From assembly GCF_017313275.1 (NCBI RefSeq), contig NZ_JAFLNM010000006.1:1-64000 (forward strand): a stretch of DNA of 64,000 nt. Reading direction: 5' to 3'. Shown in pieces: positions 42,049-51,529 of the stretch. The stretch's first letter is position 1. Every line of letters starts with the position of its first letter. The translations under genes and the position numbers were made by a program. The notes below the pieces were generated by a model, which was not told the DNA's origin, ran no database searches, and saw nothing but the letters and a program-made list of their open reading frames with translations. This DNA comes from Flagellimonas profundi (GTDB taxonomy: Bacteria; Bacteroidota; Bacteroidia; Flavobacteriales; Flavobacteriaceae).

Positions 42049-44511
42049 TTAGAATTTATAGGTGAAATTTGCGGAAAGACTTCTTAAGTTTTGGGGGCTG
42101 ATGGTAGACCAACCTTTGTAATAGTCTTTGTTCGCGATGTTATCCAATTTCAAAGTGATTCTGAAATCCCTTGCATCATAAAAGGCAGAGGCGTTGAGAA
42201 TTGTGTACTCGTCAATAGTGAACGTACCGTTTGATCTATTGAAGATTTTGTTTTCGCTGGCGTAGTTACCTCCGAATCCAAGTCCAAAGTTTTCCATGGT
42301 ACCTTGTGTAAATCGGTAGCTGGCCCACACATTGGCCAAGTTCATCGGGCCTGCACTCTCGGGTCTAAAACCGGTAAAGCTGGCGTCTCCTTCAACCAAT
42401 TTACTGTCGTTGTAGCTATAGCCTGCCACAATGTTCAATCCTTCAATGGGAGAAGCGATAATACTCGCTTCAAAACCTTTGCTGGTCTGTTCCCCATCTT
42501 GGGTGTAGAAGTAGTTGTCGGCATCGGTATCGATTCGTTGTGCCATATCGCTCACGGTAATGTCGTAGTAGCTCAAAGTGGCAGATAGTTTATCGTTGAA
42601 CAGGTTCAATTTGGTACCGAACTCGAACTGGTTGGCGTGCTCAGGGTTCAATGCCCTTACCGAAGTGTTTCCGTCGGAAAGTTCTGTTACGGGTGCCACA
42701 TTGCTGAATCCGTTCATGTAGTTGGCAAACACCGATACTTTATTCAAGATAGGTTGATATACCAAACCAAATTTTGGCGAGAATGCAGTTTGATTGTATC
42801 CGTCGTTGGAAAAACGGTCCACACGCAAACTGGCCATTGCGGACAATTCCGGTAACAGATTGATTACGTTGGAGGCGTAGGCACTGAAAATTTCTTGCTG
42901 TGCCTCGCTGAACTGTGCTCCTGGATTGGCCAAGGTGGCTATTCCAGCATCGGCACCGGCCTGTGTCAAAACACCGGAGTCGTACAAGCCGGTTCCCATT
43001 GGAGTCCCAAAGTAATCGTGTAGGGCAGGGGCAACGGCTTGGAACTCATCTGGGTTTCTTCCAACATAAATAAAACCTTGGTTTCCATAGCCTGTACTGT
43101 TGTTGATGGTCCTTGTTTTAAGGTAATCCAATCCAATTACCAAACGGTTGCGCATGTTTCCGATATTGAAATCACCTATAAAGTTTTGTTGGATATCGGT
43201 TCCCAAAGTCTCCGAGTTTTGGTTACTGGTGTAGCGGCCCAAAATAATGCCGTCTTCGAGTGGAGTACCAGAAAGAGCTTCTACAGTTGAAGATATCTCG
43301 TACAAGTAGGAGTAGTAACCATCAGACTTTGCGTTTGATCTGGAAATTACGGTCTGAGAGGTCCATGAATCGCTCAAAATATAGTTCATCTGACCTTGCA
43401 GGCTGTATGTTGGTGTATCTATATACAAATCGTTGCTGGTGTACGATCGTTTGTAATCGTAACCCAATTCATCCAAATTGGTCACACGGAGTGGCGAACC
43501 ACGATCTACAAACAACATGGTCTGGTTGGTGCTTCTACCATTGTAAAACTCGGTATTGATGTTAAAAGAAAGTCTATCAGTTGCCTGAAATGCCAAAGAT
43601 GGCGCAAAGAAGAACGACTTTCTAAATCCAGCATCCTGGTAGCTGTTTTGTGTATGGTACGAAGTGTTTACACGAAGTGCGACATTGTTTTGGTTGCCCA
43701 AGGTGGTGTTTACATCGGCGCTTACCCTGTTCAATCCATAACTGCCAGAAGTGTAGGAGATATTTCCTCCAAAACCGTAGAATGGTTTTTTAGTGTTGAT
43801 GTTGATCAAACCACCGTAGGAAATCAAGCTGCTACCATACAAAGTTCCTGAAGGTCCTTTGATGACCTCAATGGATTCAATGTTGGCTGGATCGGGACTT
43901 CCGTTGGTCAGGCCAGGCAATCCGTTGATCATTGTTGGTTGCACGGGAAAACCACGTAATGAGAAATATCCAGCTCCATCATTTCCTCTACCTGTAGACT
44001 CCCAAAGTTTATCGATGCCGGGTGCGTTTTTAAGGGCATCTTCAAAATTGGTCACTACTTGGTCCTGTAACAACTCGGTTGAAATAGAATTGAACACTTG
44101 AGGATTTTCAATGTCTTTTAAGGGCATTTTGGATACGTATACGCTTGCTTTGCGCCCAAATTTGTTTACTTGGTTCCCTTCGACCACAACTTCGTTCAGT
44201 TGTTCTTGTCGCTCCAGCATAGTAATGGTTTGTACGGTTGTAGTTTGGTTGGAATAAACCGTTACGGTTTTATTCTGTGTACCAAAACCTACCATTGAAA
44301 ATGTCAAAGTGTAGGAGCCAGGGGCAAGGTCGGATATTTCATAGTTCCCTGAATAATTTGTATTTGTTCCTAAATTAGTATTGGAAACTGCAATATTAAC
44401 ATTGGCCAAAGGATGGTTTCTTTGATCTGTTACTTTTCCGGAGATGTTCCCTGATTGCGCTTGTGCTAAAGAATAAAAAGCCAAGCTTAGCATGAGTAGT
44501 ATACGTTTCAT
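42049..44511 (-). CDS. TonB-dependent siderophore receptor
   Basis: I use the ATG at 44511, which starts the signal peptide MKRILLMLSLAFYSLAQAQ; the frame opens 39 bp earlier. The protein has about 820 residues. A carboxypeptidase-like domain (ISGKVTDQRNHPLANVNI), a TonB-type QLNEVVVEG, a plug with YFSLRGFPVQPTMINGL and IESIEVIKGPSGTLYGSS, and a beta-barrel ending FTYKF follow in order. The plug motif YxLRGF with GPSGTLYG is that of ferric-siderophore receptors such as FhuE/FoxA. It heads a five-gene operon ending in a PepSY_TM reductase. The promoter is flanked by two palindromic operators, so iron-dependent repression is likely. Confidence 0.94.
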   Translation of the reverse strand: MKRILLMLSLAFYSLAQAQSGNISGKVTDQRNHPLANVNIAVSNTNLGTNTNYSGNYEISDLAPGSYTLTFSMVGFGTQNKTVTVYSNQTTTVQTITMLERQEQLNEVVVEGNQVNKFGRKASVYVSKMPLKDIENPQVFNSISTELLQDQVVTNFEDALKNAPGIDKLWESTGRGNDGAGYFSLRGFPVQPTMINGLPGLTNGSPDPANIESIEVIKGPSGTLYGSSLISYGGLININTKKPFYGFGGNISYTSGSYGLNRVSADVNTTLGNQNNVALRVNTSYHTQNSYQDAGFRKSFFFAPSLAFQATDRLSFNINTEFYNGRSTNQTMLFVDRGSPLRVTNLDELGYDYKRSYTSNDLYIDTPTYSLQGQMNYILSDSWTSQTVISRSNAKSDGYYSYLYEISSTVEALSGTPLEDGIILGRYTSNQNSETLGTDIQQNFIGDFNIGNMRNRLVIGLDYLKTRTINNSTGYGNQGFIYVGRNPDEFQAVAPALHDYFGTPMGTGLYDSGVLTQAGADAGIATLANPGAQFSEAQQEIFSAYASNVINLLPELSAMASLRVDRFSNDGYNQTAFSPKFGLVYQPILNKVSVFANYMNGFSNVAPVTELSDGNTSVRALNPEHANQFEFGTKLNLFNDKLSATLSYYDITVSDMAQRIDTDADNYFYTQDGEQTSKGFEASIIASPIEGLNIVAGYSYNDSKLVEGDASFTGFRPESAGPMNLANVWASYRFTQGTMENFGLGFGGNYASENKIFNRSNGTFTIDEYTILNASAFYDARDFRITLKLDNIANKDYYKGWSTISPQNLRSLSANFTYKF

Positions 44512-44524
44512 TGTATTATTTAAA

Positions 44525-44595
44525 ATTAGTCTAAATAAATGTTTTGGCAAATGTAAATGCCAATGATTGCTTATCCAAAATATATTTAGACTAAT
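44525..44595. promoter_or_regulatory. Two inverted operator copies flanking the siderophore promoter
   Basis: ATTAGTCTAAATA at 44525-44537 and its exact reverse complement TATTTAGACTAAT at 44583-44595 bracket the promoter, one just upstream of -33 and one at the transcription start. Each contains the near-palindrome TTAGnCTAA, similar in style to DtxR/IdeR-type iron boxes. An iron-responsive repressor binding both sides would block the promoter; its identity is inference. Confidence 0.65.
44548..44579 (-). promoter_or_regulatory. Bacteroidota promoter of the siderophore operon
   Basis: On the minus strand a -33 TTTG (44579-44576) is followed after 20 nt by a -7 TACATTTG (44555-44548), matching the Bacteroidota consensus TTTG / TAnnTTTG at the right spacing. 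The start of transcription would be near 44541, 30 bp before the receptor ATG. The -7 box lies in a small inverted repeat (TTGGCA/TGCCAA, 44544-44563). Confidence 0.75.
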
Positions 44596-44675
44596 TATAA
44601 ATAAGGTTTTTAACTAAAACTTATTTAACTGTTAAACAGAGGGTTGCTCAGTAAATTTTAACAGTTTTAAGCTGC

Positions 44676-45494
44676 TTAAAGGGAATTGATGGTTTTTCGG
44701 ATAGCGGTTAAATCGGTAAGCAGTTTTTCCAATAAACTTAAATCCAGCATATTGGCTCCATCACTTTTGGCGTTGGCGGGGTCAAAATGGGTTTCCATAA
44801 AAAGACCGTCAACACCTGCGGCAATTCCTGCCCGGGCCATAGTGCCGATCAAGGCTGGTCTACCGCCAGTTACGCCGGAAGATTGGTTGGGTTGTTGAAG
44901 CGAGTGGGTAACATCCAAAACCACGGGGGCATATTGTTTCATGGTGGGTACGCCACGAAAATCCACGATCATATCCTGGTATCCGAACATTGTACCGCGA
45001 TCGGTAATCCAAACTTGCTCATTACCCGAATCGGTTACCTTTTTTACAGCATGCTGCATACTTTCAGGGCTCATAAACTGACCCTTTTTTAAGTTGACCA
45101 CTTTTCCTGTTTCGGCAGCTGCAACTACCAAGTCGGTCTGTCTCACCAAAAAGGCGGGTATCTGCAATACGTCAACATATTCCGCAGCCATAGCGGCATC
45201 GGATATTTCATGAATATCCGTTATGGTGGGCACTTTAAAGGTTTCCGAGACCTTTTTTAAAATTTTCAGGGCTTTTTCATCACCTATCCCTGTAAAGGAA
45301 TCAATACGGCTCCGGTTCGCTTTTTTAAAACTTCCTTTAAAAACATATGGAATCTTAAGCTTGTCCGTAATGGCCACGACCTTTTCTGCAATGCGCATGG
45401 CCATATCCTCACCCTCGATGGCACAAGGTCCTGCCAACAAAAAAAAGTTATCGCTGTCCGTGTGTTTTATCTGTGGAATTTTGGTGATGTCCAT
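44676..45494 (-). CDS. kdsA: 3-deoxy-8-phosphooctulonate (KDO-8-P) synthase
   Basis: This 272-residue cytoplasmic enzyme condenses PEP and arabinose-5-phosphate to KDO-8-phosphate for lipopolysaccharide core synthesis. Conserved stretches are LLAGPCAIEGEDMA, VFKGSFKKANRSRIDSFTG, IPAFLVRQTDLVVAAAETG and LDVTHSLQQPNQSSG. The Cys in GPCAIE, where E. coli has Asn, places it with the metal-dependent class. The length is standard. It stands alone with a TATATTTG -7 box on its own strand. Confidence 0.96.
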   Translation of the reverse strand: MDITKIPQIKHTDSDNFFLLAGPCAIEGEDMAMRIAEKVVAITDKLKIPYVFKGSFKKANRSRIDSFTGIGDEKALKILKKVSETFKVPTITDIHEISDAAMAAEYVDVLQIPAFLVRQTDLVVAAAETGKVVNLKKGQFMSPESMQHAVKKVTDSGNEQVWITDRGTMFGYQDMIVDFRGVPTMKQYAPVVLDVTHSLQQPNQSSGVTGGRPALIGTMARAGIAAGVDGLFMETHFDPANAKSDGANMLDLSLLEKLLTDLTAIRKTINSL

Positions 45495-45509
45495 TTCTTA
45501 AAGTTTGCA

Positions 45510-45517
45510 CAAATATA
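45510..45517 (-). promoter_or_regulatory. -7 promoter box of kdsA
   Basis: TATATTTG (minus strand, 45517-45510) matches TAnnTTTG and ends 16 bp before the kdsA ATG. No convincing -33 TTTG is at the usual distance. Confidence 0.5.
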
Positions 45518-45567
45518 GCATTAAACAATGGTATCCTTTTTAGATTTATCAAACTAAACCATCAACT

Positions 45568-46149
45568 ATGAAGTACGGGATTATTTTGTTCGTCCTTGGG
45601 CTATTGCCCCTAATTTCCCATGCACAATGGCAGGAACGGGGAGGTGCCTTTGATTTGGTGCATTTGGAGCGTCATCAGTTTAAATTGAACTTGTTGAGTC
45701 CCGGATTCACCTATGAGCTGGGTCTTTTTAAAAATCAAAGTGTTTCTATTGATTTAGGTTTGGCCACTGCCACCTACGAAGAGGGTTATGTGTTTGGATT
45801 GGCAACCAATAACCGATACCGATATTACCATAATTTTAATAGAAGGGATAGGTTGGGCAAAAACACTTCTGGGAATTCGGGGAACTACATCGCGGCGGCC
45901 CAGGCCATTTTCTTTTCACAGCTGCGGATTTCCACAAATGTTGAAGGCCCTAATGATTTTAATTTGGGATTTTACGGAATGGTCTATGGCATTCAACGAA
46001 CCTATGAAAAAGGCTTCAATTTTAATTTGGAACTTGGAGCAGGATATTACCGCGGAGATGGTGTTCCCAATGGGTATGGACCATTGCTGAACATTACGTT
46101 TGGATGGGTGGCTACCAAAAGAAAGAAAAAGGACCCATATCTTGATTAA
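45568..46149 (+). CDS. Secreted beta-barrel-like protein, paralogue 1
   Basis: This 193-residue protein has a signal peptide (about 1-19, ending SHAQ). Beta-rich sequence follows with HQFKLNLLSPGFTYELGLFK, then NRYRYYHNFNRRDRLGKNTS, GNSGNYIAAAQAIF and GMVYGIQRTYEKGFNFNLEL. The next gene (46215) shares all these landmarks in the same order, so the two are tandem duplicates. The strand pattern suggests a small outer-membrane or DUF3575-like barrel protein. No function is known. Confidence 0.72.
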   Translation: MKYGIILFVLGLLPLISHAQWQERGGAFDLVHLERHQFKLNLLSPGFTYELGLFKNQSVSIDLGLATATYEEGYVFGLATNNRYRYYHNFNRRDRLGKNTSGNSGNYIAAAQAIFFSQLRISTNVEGPNDFNLGFYGMVYGIQRTYEKGFNFNLELGAGYYRGDGVPNGYGPLLNITFGWVATKRKKKDPYLD

Positions 46150-46214
46150 ATAAAGCCACCAAAACATACTATTTTGGTGAAATTTGGGTTATACTATTAC
46201 CAAATTAACCTACA

Positions 46215-46772
46215 ATGCGCCGCTCACTACTTTTGGCATTTCTGTCAACAAGCTTTTTCATGCACGCCCAATACGGGACAAATTGCGAGGTTCGCCAGTT
46301 TAAGCTAAATGCCTTTAATCCTGGCATAGAATATGAAATGGCTCTGGGCGTAAACAGTACGTTGGATATTCGAGTGGCATACCAAGCAGCTTTGGAACCG
46401 GCCAGTTCCCAACCGCTGGAAGATTTCGATTTCTTCCCTGCCATTACCGTTCAAAACCGTTATTATCATAACCTAAATAGTCGGGAAAGGCGCAGAAGGT
46501 CCATTTATGGGAATTCAGGTAACTACTTTGCCCCTTCGGCGGCAGTTTTTTCTCCAGGTAGCCGCGTTGTCGAGGGTAGGTTGGTTGATGGAATTCATGG
46601 CTATGGCGGACTGGTTTACGGGATTCAGCGTAGTTATGATTCTGGTTTTAGCTTCTCGATTGATGCAGGGGCTGGTTACTATGTAGGGCCGTTCAAAGGC
46701 ACCATTCAACCCGTGGTAAACTTAAGTGTTGGCTGGATTATCAGCGAGAAGCGATGGTGTGTTGGTTTGTAA
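46215..46772 (+). CDS. Secreted beta-barrel-like protein, paralogue 2
   Basis: This 185-residue protein has a signal peptide (about 1-18, ending HAQ). It parallels its upstream neighbour: RQFKLNAFNPGIEYEMALGV, QNRYYHNLNSRERRRRSIYG, NSGNYFAPSAAVFSP, GLVYGIQRSYDSGFSFSIDA, then GAGYYVGP. It has drifted considerably from paralogue 1 but keeps the same order and spacing, so the duplication is not recent. The 65-bp gap and shared strand suggest co-transcription. Function is unknown. Confidence 0.72.
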   Translation: MRRSLLLAFLSTSFFMHAQYGTNCEVRQFKLNAFNPGIEYEMALGVNSTLDIRVAYQAALEPASSQPLEDFDFFPAITVQNRYYHNLNSRERRRRSIYGNSGNYFAPSAAVFSPGSRVVEGRLVDGIHGYGGLVYGIQRSYDSGFSFSIDAGAGYYVGPFKGTIQPVVNLSVGWIISEKRWCVGL

Positions 46773-46842
46773 ATTTGGAACTCCCACTAAATCAATAAGA
46801 TAAAAATAACATTTAGGTGTGCTAACAAGTAAAAAATAGCAG

Positions 46843-46850
46843 TATCTTTG
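46843..46850 (+). promoter_or_regulatory. -7 promoter box of typA
   Basis: TATCTTTG matches the TAnnTTTG box and ends 20 bp before the typA ATG, placing the transcript start near 46857. A -33 element is not clear. Confidence 0.5.
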
Positions 46851-46870
46851 CGGGCTTAAAAATTTAGGTT

Positions 46871-48670
46871 ATGTCCAAAATCAAAAACATTGCAATCATT
46901 GCACACGTAGACCACGGTAAAACTACTTTGGTTGATAAAATCATGTACCATTGCCAGTTGTTCCGAGAAAACGAGAACAAGGGCGACCTGATATTGGATA
47001 ACAACGACCTGGAAAGGGAACGCGGGATCACCATTGTTTCCAAAAACGTTTCCGTTGTTTACAAAGACACAAAAATAAATATTATAGATACCCCTGGTCA
47101 CGCCGATTTCGGGGGTGAAGTAGAACGTGTTTTGAACATGGCCGATGGGGTTTTGTTGTTGGTGGATGCCTTTGAAGGGCCAATGCCACAGACCCGTTTT
47201 GTACTTCAAAAAGCCATTGATCTTGGTTTGAAGCCATGTGTTGTCATCAACAAAGTTGATAAGGAAAACTGTACCCCGGAAGAAGTGCACGAAAAAGTGT
47301 TCGATCTAATGTTTGAATTGGGTGCAGAAGAATGGCAGCTCGATTTCCCAACCGTTTATGGTTCTGCAAAGAACAACTGGATGGGCGAGGATTGGAAAAC
47401 CCCGACCGAGAATATTGAGCCATTATTGGACATGGTGATTGAACATGTACCAGAATTTAAACTTGAGGAAGGCTCAACTCAAATGTTGATTACTTCCTTG
47501 GATTTCTCTTCTTTTACGGGTCGAATCGCCATTGGTAGATTACAAAGAGGAACGCTCCGTGAAGGGCAACAAGTTTCTTTGGTAAAAAGAGACGGTTCCG
47601 TTGTAAAAACTAGAATTAAGGAACTTTACACTTTTGAAGGACTTGGACGCTTAAAAGTGGAAGAGGTTGTTGCAGGAGATATTTGTGCCATTGTTGGTAT
47701 GGAAGGTTTTGAAATCGGTGATACTGTTGCCGATCTTGAAAACCCTGAGAAATTGAAGACTATCGCCATTGATGAGCCAACCATGAGTATGCTTTTCACC
47801 ATTAACGATAGTCCATTTTTTGGTAAGGATGGAAAGTTTGTTACTTCCAGACACATTAAAGAGCGTTTGGAAAAAGAATTGGAAAAAAACTTGGCACTTC
47901 GTGTTCAAGAAACCGACAGTGCCGATAAATTTTTAGTGTATGGCCGAGGTGTTTTGCACCTTTCTGTATTGATTGAAACCATGCGTCGCGAAGGTTACGA
48001 GCTTCAAATTGGTCAGCCACAAGTGATCATTAAAGAGATTGATGGTGTAAAATGTGAGCCTGTGGAACATTTGACCATCGATTTACCAGAGGAAGTATCC
48101 GGAAAAGCTGTGGAAATGGTATCCATCCGAAAAGGGGAGATGACCAGTATGGAGGCCAGAGGTTCCAGAATGGTTTGTGAATTCATCATTCCATCGAGGG
48201 GAATCATCGGTCTTAGGAACCAACTGTTGACCGCTACGGCGGGAGAGGCCATAATGGCACACAGGTTTTTTGAATATCAGCCATTGAAAGGGGATATCGC
48301 ACAACGATTGAACGGGTCTTTGGTTTCTATGGAAAACGGAACTGCGATTCCTTATTCCATTGATAAGCTTCAGGAAAGAGGTAAATTCTTTATCGATCCG
48401 GGAGAGGATATCTACGAAGGACAGGTAATTGGTGAAAACTCCCGCCAGGATGATATGACGGTGAACGTAACCAAAACCAAAAAACTTTCCAACGTACGTT
48501 CCGCAGGTGCCGATGATAAGGCCAAGATTGTGCCTGCCATCAAATTCTCGTTGGAAGAAGCCTTGGAATACATCCAAAAGGATGAATACGTTGAGGTAAC
48601 GCCAAACCACTTGAGGATTCGAAAAATCTATCTGAAAGAAGTGGACAGAAAGAGAAACAAAGTAGTGTAA
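46871..48670 (+). CDS. typA: Ribosome-associated translational GTPase TypA/BipA
   Basis: This 599-residue cytoplasmic GTPase has G1 [14 protein letters not shown], the switch region ERERGITI, G3 [16 protein letters not shown] and G4 NKVD. EF-G-like beta-barrel and alpha/beta domains follow, with the BipA-specific C-terminal part ([20 protein letters not shown] and [18 protein letters not shown]). It binds the ribosome like EF-G and helps 50S assembly and growth under stress such as cold. The length is normal. It is transcribed alone with its own -7 box and terminator. Confidence 0.97.
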   Translation: MSKIKNIAIIAHVDHGKTTLVDKIMYHCQLFRENENKGDLILDNNDLERERGITIVSKNVSVVYKDTKINIIDTPGHADFGGEVERVLNMADGVLLLVDAFEGPMPQTRFVLQKAIDLGLKPCVVINKVDKENCTPEEVHEKVFDLMFELGAEEWQLDFPTVYGSAKNNWMGEDWKTPTENIEPLLDMVIEHVPEFKLEEGSTQMLITSLDFSSFTGRIAIGRLQRGTLREGQQVSLVKRDGSVVKTRIKELYTFEGLGRLKVEEVVAGDICAIVGMEGFEIGDTVADLENPEKLKTIAIDEPTMSMLFTINDSPFFGKDGKFVTSRHIKERLEKELEKNLALRVQETDSADKFLVYGRGVLHLSVLIETMRREGYELQIGQPQVIIKEIDGVKCEPVEHLTIDLPEEVSGKAVEMVSIRKGEMTSMEARGSRMVCEFIIPSRGIIGLRNQLLTATAGEAIMAHRFFEYQPLKGDIAQRLNGSLVSMENGTAIPYSIDKLQERGKFFIDPGEDIYEGQVIGENSRQDDMTVNVTKTKKLSNVRSAGADDKAKIVPAIKFSLEEALEYIQKDEYVEVTPNHLRIRKIYLKEVDRKRNKVV

Positions 48671-48695
48671 GCAAGCTTACTTTAAACATAATGGG

Positions 48696-48736
48696 AAAGC
48701 GAGTGAGGAAACAGTCTTCATTCGCTTTTCTTTTTA
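48696..48736 (+). terminator. Terminator after typA
   Basis: AAAGCGA.TGA.GA pairs with TC.TCA.TCGCTTT around an AACAG loop, with matched single-base internal mismatches. A T-rich tail (TTTTCTTTTT) follows. It lies 26 bp past the typA stop. Confidence 0.8.
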
Positions 48737-48774
48737 AAGTCTGCTGGGAATCTTGGTTCTACCTACTCTGGAAA

Positions 48775-49533
48775 CTAGTGTAAATGCCCGTGGTGCTGTT
48801 CTCGTAAACATGCGACGGCCGCTCCAATAATACCGGCATGGTTCATAAGTTCAGCTTTTACCACTTCCGTATCAATTTTGATGTATTGGTTGAACTCTTC
48901 CCATTTTTTTGAGGTTCCACCCCCTACGATGATAAGGTCCGGACATACAATAAGCTCTACTAATTTCAAGAATTTATTAAAGCGCTTGCCCCATTTTTTA
49001 AAACTAAGGTCCTCTCTTTCTTTGGCAGAAGCGGCAGCCCATTTTTCAATCTTCTTGTATTTTTTGTAAGGAATCTGTCCTAACTCAAAATTCGGGATGA
49101 GCACGCCATTATAAAAGGCCCCGCTACCAAGACCTGTTCCAATGGTAATCATGATTACCAAGCCATTTTTGCCTTTTCCTACCCCGTAGTTCATGGAAGC
49201 ATAGCCGGCAGCATCTGCATCGTTCAACACCGTAAATTCGTGACCTGTATACTCGGTGAACAATTCATCCACGTTAACACCCACCCAACTTGGGTCTAGG
49301 TTTCCAGGAGACTTGCATACCCCATTTTTAACGATAGAGGGAAATCCACAGCCGACAGGACCTTCATAATTAAAATGGTCAACAATTTCGGCCACCACTT
49401 TGGCCATGTCCTTCGGCTTTTTTGATTTTGGGGTTGGAATTCGGAAACGTTCCGTCAACATTTCTCCGGTTTCGGCGTTTACAAGGGCACCTTTTATGCC
49501 CGATCCGCCTATATCAATACCAAGAATTTCCAT
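48775..49533 (-). CDS. ppgK: ROK-family polyphosphate-type glucokinase
   Basis: This 252-residue sugar kinase has the N-terminal phosphate loop [18 protein letters not shown], then [13 protein letters not shown], the catalytic Asp in [20 protein letters not shown], and [20 protein letters not shown]. The size and the [14 protein letters not shown] pattern are those of PpgK-type enzymes, which phosphorylate glucose with polyphosphate (and ATP in some). The typical ROK zinc cysteine cluster is missing, as in PpgK. The exact phosphate donor cannot be told from sequence. It converges with typA. Confidence 0.85.
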   Translation of the reverse strand: MEILGIDIGGSGIKGALVNAETGEMLTERFRIPTPKSKKPKDMAKVVAEIVDHFNYEGPVGCGFPSIVKNGVCKSPGNLDPSWVGVNVDELFTEYTGHEFTVLNDADAAGYASMNYGVGKGKNGLVIMITIGTGLGSGAFYNGVLIPNFELGQIPYKKYKKIEKWAAASAKEREDLSFKKWGKRFNKFLKLVELIVCPDLIIVGGGTSKKWEEFNQYIKIDTEVVKAELMNHAGIIGAAVACLREQHHGHLH

Positions 49534-49630
49534 ATATAGGAAGCAAAATTAGTTTTAACAAAGTAACAAAAACTTTTATTGATCAAGCAATTCCAGTGTA
49601 AATCAATGTACTGCGCGGATATTTCGGTGA

Positions 49631-50314
49631 TTAAATCGCTTTTTGAATCACTTCAAAAACTTTGCTGCCATCGCATTTTAGAGTTTTGTGCGGATATTTT
49701 AGGATTAGGGCATAATCGTGTGTGGCCATTATAATAGTTCTACCATTCTTATTAATATCCTGTAAAACCTTCATTACCTCCACACTGGTCTGAGGGTCCA
49801 AATTCCCAGTGGGTTCATCTGCAAGTATAAGCTCAGGGTCGTTCAACAGGGCGCGGGCAATGGCAATACGTTGTTGCTCACCGCCTGAAAGCTCGTGGGG
49901 AAACTTAAAGCCTTTGGTTTTCATACCCACTTTGTCGAGGACCTCCTCGATTTTGTCGTCCATTTTTTTTGAGTCCGTCCATCCCGTTGCTTTAAGGACA
50001 AATTTCAGGTTGTTGTTGACATTTCTATCGGGAAGCAATTTAAAATCCTGAAAAACAATGCCCAATTTCCTCCGCAAATAGGGAATGTCCTTTTCTTTCA
50101 TTGTTTTCAGGTCAAAATCCACGACCTGGCCAACCCCTTGTTTAAGTGGTAGATCCGCATAAAGAGTTTTCATGAAACTACTCTTACCGCTTCCCGTTTT
50201 ACCAATAATGTATACAAACTCCCCTTTTTTTACCTCAAGGTCGATATGGTTCAAAATAAGGTTCTCGTTTTGGAACACGGCAGCGTCCTGTAATTTTAAG
50301 ATGGTCTCGGGCAT
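49631..50314 (-). CDS. ftsE: Cell-division ABC ATPase FtsE
   Basis: This 227-residue ABC ATPase has Walker [18 protein letters not shown]-loop [18 protein letters not shown] (the FtsE-type [10 protein letters not shown]), signature [16 protein letters not shown] and Walker [14 protein letters not shown]. With the membrane protein FtsX it controls peptidoglycan hydrolases at the division site. FtsX is not adjacent here, which is common in Bacteroidota. A TACTTTTG box lies at 50342-50335 upstream. Confidence 0.93.
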   Translation of the reverse strand: MPETILKLQDAAVFQNENLILNHIDLEVKKGEFVYIIGKTGSGKSSFMKTLYADLPLKQGVGQVVDFDLKTMKEKDIPYLRRKLGIVFQDFKLLPDRNVNNNLKFVLKATGWTDSKKMDDKIEEVLDKVGMKTKGFKFPHELSGGEQQRIAIARALLNDPELILADEPTGNLDPQTSVEVMKVLQDINKNGRTIIMATHDYALILKYPHKTLKCDGSKVFEVIQKAI

Positions 50315-50334
50315 AATTAGTTCAATAAGCTTTA

Positions 50335-50342
50335 CAAAAGTA
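50335..50342 (-). promoter_or_regulatory. -7 promoter box of ftsE
   Basis: TACTTTTG on the minus strand matches TAnnTTTG and ends 20 bp before the ATG. A TTTG 22 nt further upstream (50368-50365) is slightly beyond the ideal spacing. Confidence 0.5.
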
Positions 50343-50413
50343 TTTGAAAATACACGAACAGAATCAAAAATTAAAGATCAAAGCATATTTTTCCAAAAAA
50401 TATGATGGCATCA

Positions 50414-51517
50414 TTATCGCCAAACCTGAGTGTTCAGGTTTAGGTCCTCCACAATGCCAATGGCTGTTGTAATGTCATTATAAAATAGTTCAAGCACATT
50501 GGAATCGACCAGATTTTTGTTCTCTTGTAGACTAAAAAAGCCATACGGATGATGAACCGCCATATAGAGCTTACCGCCTTTAAACGATAGTATGATGGGT
50601 TTGTTGATTTTTTGTTTTAACAATGTGATTCTACGCATTAAGGAAGTGGATAAAACATATCTCGCTTCAACCTGGTCAGTGCTGTACACCACAAATTCTT
50701 TTTCAAATTCCGAATCTTCAAGATTTACCAATTGGTCGCGACCAAAATTTAAGGACTGTATGGTTTTTGCCAAATATCCGATTCTCTTTTCGAATTGATC
50801 GGGCAGTACAATGGTGGTTCCACTGCATTTTTTGTTAAAGTCAACTATGGCGAACATGCCCGATAAACTACTCCCTATTTGTTCAATGCTTTTCTCTTTT
50901 TTGAATATAGGACGTATATAGGTATATGCAATGTATATGTGTGCAAAGAAGGGAATGTACATGAGATAAGAACCATAGCGTTGGTCAACAATGTTAACAT
51001 TGCCGATGGTAATGGAAGTATCCTTGACCTTTCCAGAAAGAAGCCCTTGGCCTCGATTGTATATCGGTCCATGCGTTTTTTTGTCAAAAGGTCGTCGGTA
51101 CATGGTCACCAATCCACTATTTATTAATTCTTCGGTTTTGATCTGTTCGTGTTCATAGAACTCAAATGTGGGAACCATTTTGTCCAAGAGCACTCGCATC
51201 AGCCTCTTTTCAATAGTAACGTATTTGTTTTTGTATGTTTGGAATATTATTAAACTGATGAAAAACAAGAACCAAAAAAACAGTACCAACATTTGGGGAG
51301 TAAAGGTCCATGGTGCGTTGGGGGACAAACTTGCGATCCATTCGGTAAATTTGGAGTTGAACAAGTATACGAACAAAACAAGGGCAATGCCACATATAAG
51401 GAAAAGTTGTATAAGGAAAGTGTATATCACCTTATAGAAACGGTAGGTTTTCCTGAGCTTTTCTGCTTCTTGCAGCAATGGCAACAGCTCTTTCTTTAGG
51501 TTTTGGAAGTCCATCAT
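50414..51517 (-). CDS. DUF3137 membrane protein
   Basis: This 367-residue protein has two membrane spans near the N-terminus (about 29-50 and 75-92) and a long soluble domain. That domain contains YNRGQGLLSGKVKDTSITIG and VVYSTDQVEARYVLSTSLMR, typical of DUF3137. It is encoded 12 bp after the LemA gene, a pairing seen in many bacteria. LemA and DUF3137 proteins are thought to act together at the membrane, but the activity is unknown. Confidence 0.88.
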   Translation of the reverse strand: MMDFQNLKKELLPLLQEAEKLRKTYRFYKVIYTFLIQLFLICGIALVLFVYLFNSKFTEWIASLSPNAPWTFTPQMLVLFFWFLFFISLIIFQTYKNKYVTIEKRLMRVLLDKMVPTFEFYEHEQIKTEELINSGLVTMYRRPFDKKTHGPIYNRGQGLLSGKVKDTSITIGNVNIVDQRYGSYLMYIPFFAHIYIAYTYIRPIFKKEKSIEQIGSSLSGMFAIVDFNKKCSGTTIVLPDQFEKRIGYLAKTIQSLNFGRDQLVNLEDSEFEKEFVVYSTDQVEARYVLSTSLMRRITLLKQKINKPIILSFKGGKLYMAVHHPYGFFSLQENKNLVDSNVLELFYNDITTAIGIVEDLNLNTQVWR

Positions 51518-51529
51518 ATCTGTCTATGA

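Noticed and set aside
43396..43851. Plus-strand open frame of 151 codons inside the siderophore receptor
   Set aside because: Antisense shadow of the receptor; the translation has no recognisable domain.
48083..48610. Minus-strand open frame of 175 codons inside typA
   Set aside because: Antisense shadow of the highly conserved TypA C-terminus.
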